Shown: one piece after another, positions 1 to 8,754 of the stretch
How the letters are laid out: the number at the start of each line of letters is the position of its first letter
Position numbering within the stretch: position 1 is the first letter of the stretch
Assembly: GCF_014201135.1 (NCBI RefSeq)
Contig: NZ_JACHDR010000001.1
Coordinates: forward strand, 434,001 to 498,000
Source: Neomicrococcus aestuarii
GTDB lineage: Bacteria; Actinomycetota; Actinomycetes; Actinomycetales; Micrococcaceae
Direction of reading: 5' to 3'
DNA length: 64,000 nucleotides
The notes under the pieces: model-generated
The model's input: only the letters and a program-made list of their open reading frames with translations
The model's database searches: none
What the model was told of the DNA's origin: nothing
Translations under genes and position numbers: made by a program

Positions 1-2
1 TC

Positions 3-947
3 GGCATCGAGTTGCCTGAAGGACTTCAGTCGGCTCATGACTCAGTCTTCTGGGCCGATAACGAGGCCTGCGCCTCCTTCTCCTTTGCGTCCATCGATGG
101 TCCGTACACGAATTCCTCCAGCCCAGTGCTCGGTTGCGTTGACGGGTACGTGGCATTCCTCAACAAGAGCGAGGAATACTACGTGCAACTCTCTGAGGAT
201 GAAATTGACGGCGACTACACTCGCGTGATGTTCGCCTACCATGACGGCGATGCATGGACCCTGCACGGGGACTTTGCGTACGTCTGGCCGTACCCGTTCT
301 TGCGCACCTTAACAAATGCCACGGGACCTGCGCTCGAACAAGAAATGGAAGACCAGCTCCTCAATGCGGGAATCTGGGTTCCAAACATGAATCAGCTTGT
401 GGGCCCGAACACCGCAATGTGGACCTCCAACGAACCGGCCGATTCGTGGTCGAGGCAAGATTTGCCCGGACAGCCTGGCGTGTCCGCCGAGATTCGTGAT
501 GACTGGACTATCTACAGGAATCTTTGGTCCGAGGGCACACCTGACATGATCATGGACCGCTTCGGCAATTATCACCTGTCCGTGTTCCACACCGATTCCT
601 CGGTAGAAACTCCGAGCGAATGCAATGGGCCGATTGGGGACTACCGCATTGTGAAATCCGCTGAGTTGGGACTGACGTCCAACGGCGAGAAGGTCAAAGT
701 GGCACTCGTTTCCATTACCGAAGAGGGAATCGTAAGCCACCGAGTGGTGTTGCTTCCTGGATCAGCAACGAAGTCCGGCGAACTGTGTGTCCTTAACGGA
801 TGGTTGAACATCGACGGCCACGGTTCCATGGATCCCACCATCATGAGTGGTGTCCGATTTGATTCCAAGAAAGAACTCAATTCCTTCACGAAGTCAGTTG
901 CGTGGCAGGACATTGTTCGCTTCGCTGGCAGCCTGCAATTCAGTTAG
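3..947 (+). CDS. C-terminal part of ECF-linked membrane-anchored protein (copy 1, cut by window edge)
   Basis: The frame is open to the left edge, so the real start, the cytoplasmic N-terminus and the membrane segment lie outside the window. What remains is the putative extracellular domain. It aligns along its length with the proteins at 1631-3100, 3772-5172 and 5252-6562. Shared landmarks are LP-G-L-x-AH near the domain start, W-x-D-x-E/Q-A/C-C, GC-x-DGY, LVGPN-x-A/T-W, DW-x near the middle, and the closing region with FAxSL near the stop. Paired cysteines suggest a disulfide-stabilised sensor-like fold. I do not recognise a named domain. An in-frame TTG at 12 exists but is unlikely to be the true start because homology continues upstream. 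Function is unknown; linkage to sigma factors in the next copies suggests a sensing or anti-sigma role. Confidence 0.75.
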   Translation, partial: GIELPEGLQSAHDSVFWADNEACASFSFASIDGPYTNSSSPVLGCVDGYVAFLNKSEEYYVQLSEDEIDGDYTRVMFAYHDGDAWTLHGDFAYVWPYPFLRTLTNATGPALEQEMEDQLLNAGIWVPNMNQLVGPNTAMWTSNEPADSWSRQDLPGQPGVSAEIRDDWTIYRNLWSEGTPDMIMDRFGNYHLSVFHTDSSVETPSECNGPIGDYRIVKSAELGLTSNGEKVKVALVSITEEGIVSHRVVLLPGSATKSGELCVLNGWLNIDGHGSMDPTIMSGVRFDSKKELNSFTKSVAWQDIVRFAGSLQFS

Positions 948-971
948 TTCAGTTCAGGTGCACTCTTCATG

Positions 972-1034
972 ACGACGGCGCAGCTTGCGACCGTAGGCCA
1001 GCTGTAGTTGGTCAGGGGTTGCGGGCTGCGTCGT
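972..1034. repeat. Degenerate ACGACG-type palindrome between copies 1 and 2
   Basis: The left arm begins at 972 with ACGACGGCGCAGC and the right arm at 1025-1034 reads GCTGCGTCGT. The arms are imperfect and the loop is about 40 bases. It is the weakest member of an intergenic hairpin family also seen at 6581, 17031, 25431 and 58211. It may act as a weak terminator after copy 1. No U-tract follows. Confidence 0.35.
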
Positions 1035-1095
1035 TGCGTGAGGGGTTGCTTTCATCGCACGTTTTGCAAGGATGAGAAGGAGGTAGGGGGCAGAC

Positions 1096-1626
1096 ATGGA
1101 TACGGTCCAGGATATTGATTCGTTGTATCAACGCCACGCGGTCACTGTTCAGCGGTTCATTTATCGCCGCGTGTTCAACGTTGACGATGCGAACGAACTC
1201 ACCAACGACGTGTTTCGCGTTGCGTGGCAGAAGCGGCAAGCCGGCACCGAGATTGATATCGCGTGGCTGGTGGTCACGGCTAAGAATCTCATTCTGAACA
1301 TGCAGCGCGGTTCCTATCGCGAAGTGCGTTTGCGCGACCGGCTCAAAGAATCCGCGCTCCTTACAGCGCGTCCTCACGATTCGGGAATCAGCGGCGAAGT
1401 GGGCGAAGTACTTGACCAATTGCGCGAGCGGGATCGCGAGATCCTGATCCTGGCGTACTGGGACGGACTGCGAGCGGCAGATTTAGCGAAGGTGCTGGAC
1501 TGCAGCGAAGGGACCGCTGCCACACGGCTTAATAGGGCACGGCAAGCCTTCGCTAAGAAGGCCCCTGCTCATCTCATGAATCCATCAACCGCGCACACCA
1601 CGCGCCACGGCAAGGAGGAGGTGTAA
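1096..1626 (+). CDS. ECF-type RNA polymerase sigma factor (copy A)
   Basis: This 176-residue protein has the size and layout of an extracytoplasmic-function sigma-70 factor. Region 2 covers roughly residues 8-70, with a helix around RFIYRRVFNVDDANELTNDVF and the AWL-VVTAKNLILN segment. Region 4 is near residues 105-165, with LRERDREILILAYWDGLRAADLAKVL then a recognition helix ending in AATRLNRARQAF. It lacks a C-terminal extension. An AGGAGGTAGGGGG ribosome site sits just before the ATG. The stop is five bases before the membrane protein at 1631, so the two are surely co-transcribed. It is nearly identical to the sigma factor at 3236, showing recent duplication or gene conversion. It probably directs RNA polymerase to promoters controlled by the linked membrane protein; target genes cannot be read from the sequence. 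Confidence 0.9.
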   Translation: MDTVQDIDSLYQRHAVTVQRFIYRRVFNVDDANELTNDVFRVAWQKRQAGTEIDIAWLVVTAKNLILNMQRGSYREVRLRDRLKESALLTARPHDSGISGEVGEVLDQLRERDREILILAYWDGLRAADLAKVLDCSEGTAATRLNRARQAFAKKAPAHLMNPSTAHTTRHGKEEV

Positions 1627-1630
1627 CACC

Positions 1631-3100
1631 ATGGATCGCATCGAAGAACTTATGAAAAATTCAGATCCTGCTCGAGGTATCCCCACTCCGGGTCCTCTCA
1701 ACTTGGAACCACCTCACCCAGATGGATCGCAAGGTTTCATTCCCACATTCGTGGAAACCGCTGATCAGGCAACAGACACCGATTACGGACAAAAGTCTTG
1801 GTACAAGAAGCCGGCAGTATGGATTGCCGCTGTGGCCGCAGCCGCGGTCGTGGGAACCGTATGGGTGTTCAACCCCTTTGGTCTCAACAACACCTATCCG
1901 CTGCCGGGAGATAACTCCAGCGTGAGCTCAACAAGCGGGGCAGCCTCCGGTGACGCGGTCACCAATAGCTCGAGCACAAGCGGCTCCAGCGCCAATAGCT
2001 CGAGTTCCGCTAATTCCTCCGCGCCAGCTAGTTCTGCGAGTACGTCGAGCACGTCATCCAGTGCCACCACTGGAGGGAGCGTCAACGCGCTTCCCAACGG
2101 GCTGTTGCCGGCGCATCCTTCCGTGTACTGGGAAGACTCGGCACAGTGCCAGGCTTTCAATATCGGTAGCGTGATGGTGGAGAGCAGCTATCAGGGCGAG
2201 GCAGAACCGCTTAACGGGTCTCCCGAAGATAACCCGGTTGTTGGCTGCGTCGACGGATACGCCACGTACGTGGGGTTGACGGACAAGGTCTACTTCGAGC
2301 AGGAACTGCAAGACGTAGTTCTCGTGATCTACGTTGCCGAATGGGACGGTGAAGAGTGGGTCGTGAAATACCGGCAGAACGCTGACGGCGCCGAGTATTT
2401 GACGTCAGTGGGCTTCTATCCAGAGTTCCGATCATTCCCGGACGCAGATGCACAGTCCGCTGAAGAACGGATGGACGCCCAGCTTGCGACTCAGGAAATC
2501 TCGGTGAGCGATCCTGAACAGCTCGTGGGGCCGAACACCGCTACCTGGGCGCCACAGGTCGAAGGCGTTTGGACGGAACTTGAAGCCTCTGAACAAGGCT
2601 TCACTGGGGATATGAGAAACGACTGGACACTCGTCTCTAAAACCAACGCGGTCCGTGATCCCAAAGTGGACAGCGTGCGTCTCTTTGACGCCTACGGTGC
2701 TACCGCGATTCAGCTCGAACGCTGGACAACTTCATCTCCAGACGACTTTCTTCAATGCAACGATCCGGCCGTGACCTACCTGCTGCACGACAAGCAGCAG
2801 ATTGATCTGCGTGGTGAGGACAACGCACTGAGCGTGGCACTGGTAACAACCACGGACGTTTTTGGTCGAGAGACCAGCGCTGTCCGACTCATTCCATCCT
2901 CGGCACCGAGCACCGGAAAAGCCTGTGATCTTCCCGCATTCATCAGCTTCGGCAATGACGAATACGTCAATTCCATCATTCGGCCAACCTATGGCTTCGA
3001 ATCAGAGGGGGAACAGGAAGAATTTCTTGCTTCAGTTGAGTGGGCGGACTCCGTCCAATTCGCCAAGAGCCTCACCTATGTCAGCGGGTCAGCACAGTAA
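1631..3100 (+). CDS. Single-pass membrane protein paired with sigma factor A (copy 2; putative anti-sigma/sensor)
   Basis: This 489-residue protein has four parts: a cytoplasmic N-terminus of about 60 residues with an IEEL-x4-DPARG motif; one membrane segment at about residues 62-82 (AVWIAAVAAAAVVGTVWVF); a long Ser/Thr/Ala-rich linker at about residues 95-150; and a folded extracellular domain to the end. The DPA-type N-terminus followed by one membrane helix resembles the membrane proteins encoded directly after ECF sigma factors in many actinobacteria. No zinc-binding anti-sigma motif (HxxxCxxC) is present. The gene starts five bases after its sigma factor, and GGAGGAGG-like sequence at the end of the sigma gene serves as ribosome site. 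The extracellular domain matches the three paralogues. A role as membrane anti-sigma or surface sensor is inferred, not shown. Confidence 0.75.
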   Translation: MDRIEELMKNSDPARGIPTPGPLNLEPPHPDGSQGFIPTFVETADQATDTDYGQKSWYKKPAVWIAAVAAAAVVGTVWVFNPFGLNNTYPLPGDNSSVSSTSGAASGDAVTNSSSTSGSSANSSSSANSSAPASSASTSSTSSSATTGGSVNALPNGLLPAHPSVYWEDSAQCQAFNIGSVMVESSYQGEAEPLNGSPEDNPVVGCVDGYATYVGLTDKVYFEQELQDVVLVIYVAEWDGEEWVVKYRQNADGAEYLTSVGFYPEFRSFPDADAQSAEERMDAQLATQEISVSDPEQLVGPNTATWAPQVEGVWTELEASEQGFTGDMRNDWTLVSKTNAVRDPKVDSVRLFDAYGATAIQLERWTTSSPDDFLQCNDPAVTYLLHDKQQIDLRGEDNALSVALVTTTDVFGRETSAVRLIPSSAPSTGKACDLPAFISFGNDEYVNSIIRPTYGFESEGEQEEFLASVEWADSVQFAKSLTYVSGSAQ

Positions 3101-3115
3101 CGAGATGTCGTAACG

Positions 3116-3201
3116 AAAATCTTTTGAAAACGTCGAAAGATTTTGGCTTTTGATGGACATAAACAGTGGTGACGGCAGTTAACAATTGCCGTCACCACTG
3201 T
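3116..3201. terminator. Two intergenic hairpins after copy 2
   Basis: Arms 3116-3124 and 3136-3144 (AAAATCTTT/AAAGATTTT) form an A/T-rich stem. A second, perfect 15-bp stem is made by 3163-3177 and 3187-3201 (ACAGTGGTGACGGCA and its complement) with a 9-base loop. The second ends only 35 bases before the next sigma gene, so it could terminate copy 2 or act as a leader hairpin for copy B. No long U-tract follows either. Confidence 0.5.
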
Positions 3202-3235
3202 GTCAGGGAAACATCTGAAGGGGTAGGGGGTGGAC

Positions 3236-3766
3236 ATGGAAACTACTCACGACATCGATGCGCTGTATCAAGCCCACGCGGTCACTGTTCAGCGGTTCAT
3301 TTACCGTCGTGTGTTCAACGTCGACGACGCCAATGAACTAACGAATGATGTGTTCCGTGTGGCGTGGCAAAAGCAGCAAGCCGGCACGAACATTGATATC
3401 GCCTGGCTGGTGGTGACAGCTAAGAATCTGATTCTGAACATGCAGCGCGGTTCCTATCGCGAAGTTCGCTTGCGCGACCGCCTCAAAGAATCCGCGCTCC
3501 TCACTGGGAGTCCTCATGATTCGGGGATCAGCGGCGAAGTGGGCGAAGTACTTGACCAGCTGCGGGAGAAGGACCGTGAAATTCTCATCCTGGCGTACTG
3601 GGACGGACTGCGTGCAGCAGATCTAGCGAAGGTGCTGGACTGCAGTGAAGGCAGCGCCGCCACTCGGCTTAACAGGGCTCGGCAAGCCTTCGCCAAGAAG
3701 GCCCCGGCGCACCTCATGAATCCATCCACCACATCCACTGCTCAGCGAAGCGCGAAGGAGGCCTGA
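3236..3766 (+). CDS. ECF-type RNA polymerase sigma factor (copy B)
   Basis: This 176-residue ECF sigma factor is a close paralogue of the one at 1096, with long nucleotide blocks identical (for example the segment encoding AVTVQRFIYRRVFNVDDAN). Regions 2 and 4 are intact. I chose the ATG at 3236 because it aligns exactly with the start of copy A and follows the same GTAGGGGG ribosome site; a GTG at 3230 is an alternative two codons upstream. The stop is five bases before the membrane protein at 3772, repeating the layout of copy A. The C-terminal tail diverges slightly, as expected where a paralogue pair is free to drift. Function is as for copy A, with specificity probably set by its own partner. 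Confidence 0.9.
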   Translation: METTHDIDALYQAHAVTVQRFIYRRVFNVDDANELTNDVFRVAWQKQQAGTNIDIAWLVVTAKNLILNMQRGSYREVRLRDRLKESALLTGSPHDSGISGEVGEVLDQLREKDREILILAYWDGLRAADLAKVLDCSEGSAATRLNRARQAFAKKAPAHLMNPSTTSTAQRSAKEA

Positions 3767-3771
3767 ATTCC

Positions 3772-5172
3772 ATGGACATCATCGAAAATCTCATGAAAGC
3801 TTCTGATCCTGCCCAGGGAATCTCGGCACCGGGTCCTCTGATCTTGGATTCACCTCACACCGATTCCTCCCAGCCCTTTATCCCCACTTTCGTGGAGAGC
3901 CCGGACCACAGCGAGGACACACGCCCGGTAGACAAACCGTGGTACGCCAAGCCCTCCACCTGGATAGCGAGCGTTGCGGCCGCCGCCGTGGTGGGGGTGG
4001 TGTGGACGTTCAATCCATTTGGAATCAACGCCAACAACACCTTGCCAGGCGGCAACACCACCGGCGGCGCAGTGAGCAGCAGCGCGCCTGCATCCGAAAC
4101 GTCCGATGTCTCTGTCCCCTCCGCCTCCGGAACACCTGCGGTTCCTAACGGAGGAGCGGCCATCCTTCCGAACGGACAACTCCCGGCACACTCGTACCTT
4201 TATTGGGAGGACTCGGAAGCATGCAACGCCTTCGACGTCGCGACCGTGATGGTTGAAAGCCTCTCAGGTGGCAAACCCGCAGCGCTCAACGGCACTCCTT
4301 ACAACAATCTGGTGGTGGGCTGCCACGAAGGATATGCAGCATTTATCTCTATGCCTGAAAGCGCGGTATTTGATCAACAACTCCAAGGGAAAGCCAAAGT
4401 AATCAACATTGCCAAATGGGATGGTGACCGATGGATTGTTAAAGCTCACCCCAGCGACTCCGGTGGAGAAGAGCTCACATCGGTTGACTTCTTCCCGGAA
4501 GTACGTGCGTTTCCGAAGCGTGCGGAAGGAACCGCCGCAGAACGCATGGACGCAAGACTCGCGGAGCTCGGGATATCAGTTTCCGATCCCCAAAAGCTCG
4601 TAGGCCCAAATTGGGCTTCTTGGGCGCCGCAGGAGACCAACGGGTGGACGAGCTTTGATGCATCTGAGCAAGGCTTTACCGGAGGAAAGAACATGGACTG
4701 GGTTGTCGCCGTTCGCTCGAATGACTATGGGACGTTCGCCCAAGATGAGGTGCGGATGTTTGATGTCTACGGATCCACAGCAATTCAGCTGAGCCGCAGA
4801 ACTGCTGCAAATCCGGACGAGATGTTCGTGTGCGGTGGGACAGCGGACACCTATCAAATAGACGTCTCCGAACCGATCAGTTTACGCGCGGAGAGCGGTG
4901 CGCTCGCAGTTGCCCTGGTGACCGTTGAAGGCTCAACCACGGGCGAGAACTCGAGCGTACAGCTGATTCCGGCGAACGCTCCGACAAGCGGAAACGTTTG
5001 CGACCTTCCGGTTGCGTTGAATTTCGGAGACGAATACTACGTGGATCCCACACTGCGGTTACCGTTCGGATTCGAAACCGAGTCAGAACGAGAAGGGTTC
5101 CTCGCTTCCCAAGAATGGAAGGATCTCGTGCAATTCGCCAAGGACCTGACGTACGTGAGTATGACTCCTTAG
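3772..5172 (+). CDS. Single-pass membrane protein paired with sigma factor B (copy 3)
   Basis: This 466-residue protein has the same plan as copy 2: N-terminus with IENL-x4-DPAQG and a FIPTF motif at about residue 40; a membrane helix near residues 63-80 (STWIASVAAAAVVGVVWTF); a shorter Ser/Pro/Gly linker; then the extracellular domain with GC-x-EGYA, LVGPN-x-ASW and C-DLP landmarks. Core regions are well conserved while the linker has drifted in length and composition, typical of tandem paralogues that keep one fold. It follows its sigma factor by five bases. Function is unknown; a membrane-tethered regulator of the adjacent sigma factor is the best inference. Confidence 0.75.
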   Translation: MDIIENLMKASDPAQGISAPGPLILDSPHTDSSQPFIPTFVESPDHSEDTRPVDKPWYAKPSTWIASVAAAAVVGVVWTFNPFGINANNTLPGGNTTGGAVSSSAPASETSDVSVPSASGTPAVPNGGAAILPNGQLPAHSYLYWEDSEACNAFDVATVMVESLSGGKPAALNGTPYNNLVVGCHEGYAAFISMPESAVFDQQLQGKAKVINIAKWDGDRWIVKAHPSDSGGEELTSVDFFPEVRAFPKRAEGTAAERMDARLAELGISVSDPQKLVGPNWASWAPQETNGWTSFDASEQGFTGGKNMDWVVAVRSNDYGTFAQDEVRMFDVYGSTAIQLSRRTAANPDEMFVCGGTADTYQIDVSEPISLRAESGALAVALVTVEGSTTGENSSVQLIPANAPTSGNVCDLPVALNFGDEYYVDPTLRLPFGFETESEREGFLASQEWKDLVQFAKDLTYVSMTP

Positions 5173-5251
5173 TCCGACCTACCCGACCTTCAGCTCCTCA
5201 CTCAACAACCAATCCCGAGAACAAGTCTTCATTCCCACTTTCCGAGAAAAG

Positions 5252-6562
5252 GTGGATCAACGTATGGACAGCGAAGTTCACAAGCAAGCGTGGTACACCA
5301 GACCCGCCGTCTGGATTGCCGCAGTGGCAGTGGCGGCCGTCATTGGAATCATTTGGGCATTCAACCCACTAGGCTTCAACAACGGTGGCTCGCAAACTGG
5401 CGAAAATCCCAGCGGAACCACAAGCTCAAGAACTGAAGGGTCCTCAAGCGCTGCAGGTTCATCGAGCACCGCGGGATCCTCAAACGCCACTGGAACCACG
5501 AGTGCATCCTCGTCCGCTCCTTCTCAAAGTGGCAGCCAGACATCGTTGCCGAACGGGCTGGCTCCAGCGTACCCTGAGGTCTATTGGGAGGACTCTGAAG
5601 CATGCCGCGAGTTCGACGTAAAAACGGTCATGATCCAACAAGGCAAAGACGCCGAACCGGTCGCCTTCAATGGCACGTCCGCCGATAATCCAGTTGTGGG
5701 GTGTATCGAGGACTACGCGGCTTTCGTCGGACTTTCGGATCGCACAGCGCATGAACAACAGGACCAGATTCAAGACGTGCCCACCATCATCCTCATTGCT
5801 CAATGGGATGGCAAGCGCTGGCTTGTTGAGAGCCGACAAGACGAAGATGGTGCTCAGTACAACACCTCAGTGAACTTCTACCCGAACCTCCGAACCTTCC
5901 AAGGAAGCGACAACACGCCCGCATCCGAACTCATGGTGAGCCGGCTGAAGGCTCAGGGGATTACAGTGTCAGATCCTGAGAAGCTAGTAGGCCCAAACCG
6001 GGTCACCTGGGCATTCCCAAGCACGTCGAGCTGGAAAGCATTCGATGCGTCAAAGCAAGGTTTTACCGGTCAGATGAGAAGTGACTGGACTGTCTCAGCA
6101 AAGACCTCGGAGGTCGGCAACACCACGGAAGATCACGCTTGGTTCTTTGACAAGACAGGTGCGACGGCTTTTCATCTCTACCGGGTGGCCACACCGTCTG
6201 AGGCTGAACTGAAGCTGTGCCCCAATACGTCCTTGCCGTACGAAATCGACAAGGCGGAGCCGCTAGGTACGCAACTTGAGAACCAGGACCTCTCCCTGGC
6301 ACTCGTCACGAGCGAGGACGAATACGGTAATGAGTTCACCTCGGTGTCGCTGATTCCCTCGTCTACCCCTAGCAGCGGAAAATATTGCGACTTCCCGCGC
6401 TATATGAGCCTCGGCGGTGACCAATTCTTCGACACGACGTTGCGCCCGTTGTACGGCTTCGAGAGCGACGCCGAAAAGGAAGAATTCCTTGCCTCGCAAG
6501 TTTGGAAGGACTCGTTGGAGTTCGCCAAGAGCCTCACGATCGAAGGTAACTCCGCTCAGTAA
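5252..6562 (+). CDS. Orphan copy of the membrane protein without a sigma factor (copy 4, 5' end eroded)
   Basis: From the GTG at 5252 this gives 436 residues: a membrane helix at about residues 20-38 (AVWIAAVAVAAVIGIIWAF), a Ser/Gly/Thr linker, and the extracellular domain. It has no sigma factor; only 80 bases separate it from copy 3. Reading upstream in the same frame from about 5216 gives REQVFIPTF, the counterpart of the FIPTF motif inside the N-termini of copies 2 and 3, but there is no start codon before the in-frame TGA at 5162. The ancestral start, DPA motif and sigma gene therefore seem to have been deleted, leaving either a shortened protein starting at GTG 5252 or ATG 5267, or a dying gene. 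The extracellular part is fully open, so it may still be made. Confidence 0.65.
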   Translation: MDQRMDSEVHKQAWYTRPAVWIAAVAVAAVIGIIWAFNPLGFNNGGSQTGENPSGTTSSRTEGSSSAAGSSSTAGSSNATGTTSASSSAPSQSGSQTSLPNGLAPAYPEVYWEDSEACREFDVKTVMIQQGKDAEPVAFNGTSADNPVVGCIEDYAAFVGLSDRTAHEQQDQIQDVPTIILIAQWDGKRWLVESRQDEDGAQYNTSVNFYPNLRTFQGSDNTPASELMVSRLKAQGITVSDPEKLVGPNRVTWAFPSTSSWKAFDASKQGFTGQMRSDWTVSAKTSEVGNTTEDHAWFFDKTGATAFHLYRVATPSEAELKLCPNTSLPYEIDKAEPLGTQLENQDLSLALVTSEDEYGNEFTSVSLIPSSTPSSGKYCDFPRYMSLGGDQFFDTTLRPLYGFESDAEKEEFLASQVWKDSLEFAKSLTIEGNSAQ

Positions 6563-6580
6563 AGCTTTTCCCCTTACAGA

Positions 6581-6630
6581 ACGACGACGCCGCTTCAGCC
6601 CGGAAATCCGAGGCGAGGCGGCGTCGTCGT
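6581..6630. terminator. ACGACGACGC-family hairpin, bidirectional
   Basis: A perfect 13-bp inverted repeat (6581-6593 ACGACGACGCCGC with 6618-6630) lies between the convergent ends of copy 4 and prpC. It probably terminates transcription from both sides. The core is shared with hairpins at 17031 and 25431. Confidence 0.65.
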
Positions 6631-6652
6631 ACTTCAAGAAGTAAGTCAGTGC

Positions 6653-7795
6653 TTACGAAAGGTGACGCTCTTCCGGTCCGTTGTACGCAGACAGCGGGCG
6701 GATGAGGGCATTCGCGGCACGCTGCTCACGAATGTGGGCGGTCCAACCGGTAATGCGTGCGGCGATGAACAGCGGGGTGAACATCTCCGTATCAAAGCCC
6801 ATGAGGTGGTACGTGGGTCCGGCCGGGTAATCCAAGTTTGGCTTGATGGACTTGGCCTCATCCATGGCCTGTTCAAGACCGTCGTAGAGACCCAGCATTT
6901 CGTCGCGACCGTAGTACGCGATCATCTTGTCCAAAGCGCCCTTCATCGTCGGCACACGGGAATCACCGTTCTTGTAGACGCGGTGACCGAAGCCCATAAC
7001 CTTCTTCTTCTGGGCCAGCGCATCTTCCATCCACGCCTTCGCGCGAGTGGCCGCTTCTTCACGGGTTTCTTCCTTACGGATGCCTATCTCGTCAAAGGTG
7101 TGCATGACGGCCTCGTTGGCGCCACCGTGCAGTGGGCCCTTCAAAGCGCCGATGGCACCGGTGACGGCCGAGTGCAAGTCAGAGAGGGTAGAGGTGATCA
7201 CACGAGCCGTGAACGTGGAGGCATTGAAGGAGTGCTCCGCGTAGAGAACCATCGAAACGCGGAACGCATCGACGACCTCGGGGGCGGCTTCTTCGCCGAA
7301 AGTCATCCACAAGAAGTTCTGCGAATAATCTAGATCTTCCCGTGGCTCGACAACTTCCTGATTGCGGCGACGGCGCTGATCGTAGGCAACCACGGCTGGG
7401 AACTTCGCGAAGAGGTGCTTCGCCTTCTCCAACTCAGCCTCAGGGGAGGAGTCCTCCGCCTTGGGGTGGTTCGCTCCAATCACGGAGACCGCGGTGCGGC
7501 CCACGTCCATCGGGTGGCAGTTCGTGGGCAGCAAGTCAATGGCAGCCTTCACGTTTGCATCCAACGCACGGTTGGAACGTTCGAAGCTCGTGAACTCGGC
7601 AAGCTCTTCGGCTGAGGGCAATTCGCCGTTCCAGAGCAGCAGCGCTACTTCTTCGAAGGACTTTTGCGCAGCCAGCTCCTGCACCGGGTAACCGCGGTAC
7701 AGCAACGAGTTGGACTCAGGATTGACCTTCGAGATCGCGGTGTAGTCAACAACGACGCCCGCGAGTCCCTTCTTGATCTCCTCAGTTGCAGTCAT
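6653..7795 (-). CDS. prpC: 2-methylcitrate synthase
   Basis: PrpC condenses propionyl-CoA with oxaloacetate to 2-methylcitrate, the first step of the methylcitrate cycle. The 380-residue protein belongs to the citrate synthase family. Active-site signatures are visible: GPLHGGANE with its histidine, GFGHRVYKNGDSR with the second histidine, and the C-terminal arginine-rich ARITGWTAHIREQ segment. The length matches the short Gram-positive form rather than the long hexameric citrate synthase. I start at the ATG at 7795 because AAAGGAG lies just upstream and family similarity begins there; the open frame continues to 7915 but is not family-like. It is the last gene of prpD-prpB-prpC. Citrate synthase activity as a side reaction is common in this group. 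The operon context makes methylcitrate synthase the better call. Confidence 0.92.
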   Translation of the reverse strand: MTATEEIKKGLAGVVVDYTAISKVNPESNSLLYRGYPVQELAAQKSFEEVALLLWNGELPSAEELAEFTSFERSNRALDANVKAAIDLLPTNCHPMDVGRTAVSVIGANHPKAEDSSPEAELEKAKHLFAKFPAVVAYDQRRRRNQEVVEPREDLDYSQNFLWMTFGEEAAPEVVDAFRVSMVLYAEHSFNASTFTARVITSTLSDLHSAVTGAIGALKGPLHGGANEAVMHTFDEIGIRKEETREEAATRAKAWMEDALAQKKKVMGFGHRVYKNGDSRVPTMKGALDKMIAYYGRDEMLGLYDGLEQAMDEAKSIKPNLDYPAGPTYHLMGFDTEMFTPLFIAARITGWTAHIREQRAANALIRPLSAYNGPEERHLS

Positions 7796-7823
7796 GATTT
7801 CTCCTTTTACCTGTTCCGCGTCC

Positions 7824-8753
7824 CTAGAGATTCGCGTTGTTCGTCTGAATGTCCAGGCTCGGAACCTTGAAATTGAAGATTCCGGAGTCGAACTGGTTGT
7901 AGGCCTCGTAATCAACGAGTTCGTACAGGCGAGAACGCGTGAGCATTTCCTCGACCTTGGTTTGCTGCGTACCCTCGGTGGCGATCGTGTCCAGACTACG
8001 CTCGATAGCTCCCATTGCGATACGTAGCAAAGTGACGGGGTAAATCACCATGGCAACGCCGGCGTCGGCGAGTTGTTGGCGCGTGTAGAGATCGCTCTTG
8101 CCGAACTCGGTCATGTTGGCGAGGATCGGCACGTCGATCTCATTACACACGCGTTCAAACTCGCTCAAATCCTTGAGCGCTTCCGGGAAGATCATGTCAG
8201 CACCCGAATCAACAAGTGCCTTCATGCGATCAATGGCTGCGTCCAGACCCTCGACGGCGCGAAGGTCCGTGCGGGCCATGATCACGAAGTCGGGATCGCG
8301 GCGACCATCCACGGCACCCTTGATGCGCATGGTGGCCGTCTTGATGTCCACCATGTTCTTCCCATCCAGGTGGCCGCAGCGCTTGGGATTGAACTGGTCC
8401 TCAATGTGGCAGCCAGAGATCCCCGCGTTTTCGAGTTCCTGAATGGTGCGGGCAACGTTCATCGGCTCGCCGAAGCCCGTGTCCGCATCAATGAGCGTGG
8501 GCAGGTCCGTGGCATCGGCGATCTGGCGACCGCGCTGAGCAACCTCAGAAAGCGTCGTCAGACCAACATCGGGAAGACCGAGTTCGTTGGCCAAGACCGC
8601 GCCGGAGATGTAGACACCCGGGAACTGCTTTTCCTGAATGAGCTTGGCAGACAGGGGAGTGAACGCCCCCGGGAACTGCACCGCAGCTCCCGGTTGTACG
8701 GCCGCGCGAAAAGCTTTGCGCTTTTCATTCGGCGTCACGGTGGAGTACAGCAT
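7824..8753 (-). CDS. prpB: 2-methylisocitrate lyase
   Basis: PrpB splits 2-methylisocitrate into pyruvate and succinate, closing the methylcitrate cycle. The 309-residue protein has the isocitrate lyase/PEP mutase fold signature: DADTGFGEP for metal binding, EDQFNPKRCGHLDGK with the catalytic cysteine in KRCGH, and the flexible-loop region. The ATG at 8753 was chosen because homology starts with LYSTVTPNEKR; the longer open frame runs into prpD. The start lies one base past the prpD stop, so translation is likely coupled. About 28 bases separate it from prpC. Confidence 0.93.
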   Translation of the reverse strand: MLYSTVTPNEKRKAFRAAVQPGAAVQFPGAFTPLSAKLIQEKQFPGVYISGAVLANELGLPDVGLTTLSEVAQRGRQIADATDLPTLIDADTGFGEPMNVARTIQELENAGISGCHIEDQFNPKRCGHLDGKNMVDIKTATMRIKGAVDGRRDPDFVIMARTDLRAVEGLDAAIDRMKALVDSGADMIFPEALKDLSEFERVCNEIDVPILANMTEFGKSDLYTRQQLADAGVAMVIYPVTLLRIAMGAIERSLDTIATEGTQQTKVEEMLTRSRLYELVDYEAYNQFDSGIFNFKVPSLDIQTNNANL

Positions 8754-8754
8754 T

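Noticed and set aside
309-740. Long minus-strand open frame opposite the first gene
   Set aside because: It is a shadow of the plus-strand paralogue; the plus frame is conserved across four copies while this one is not.
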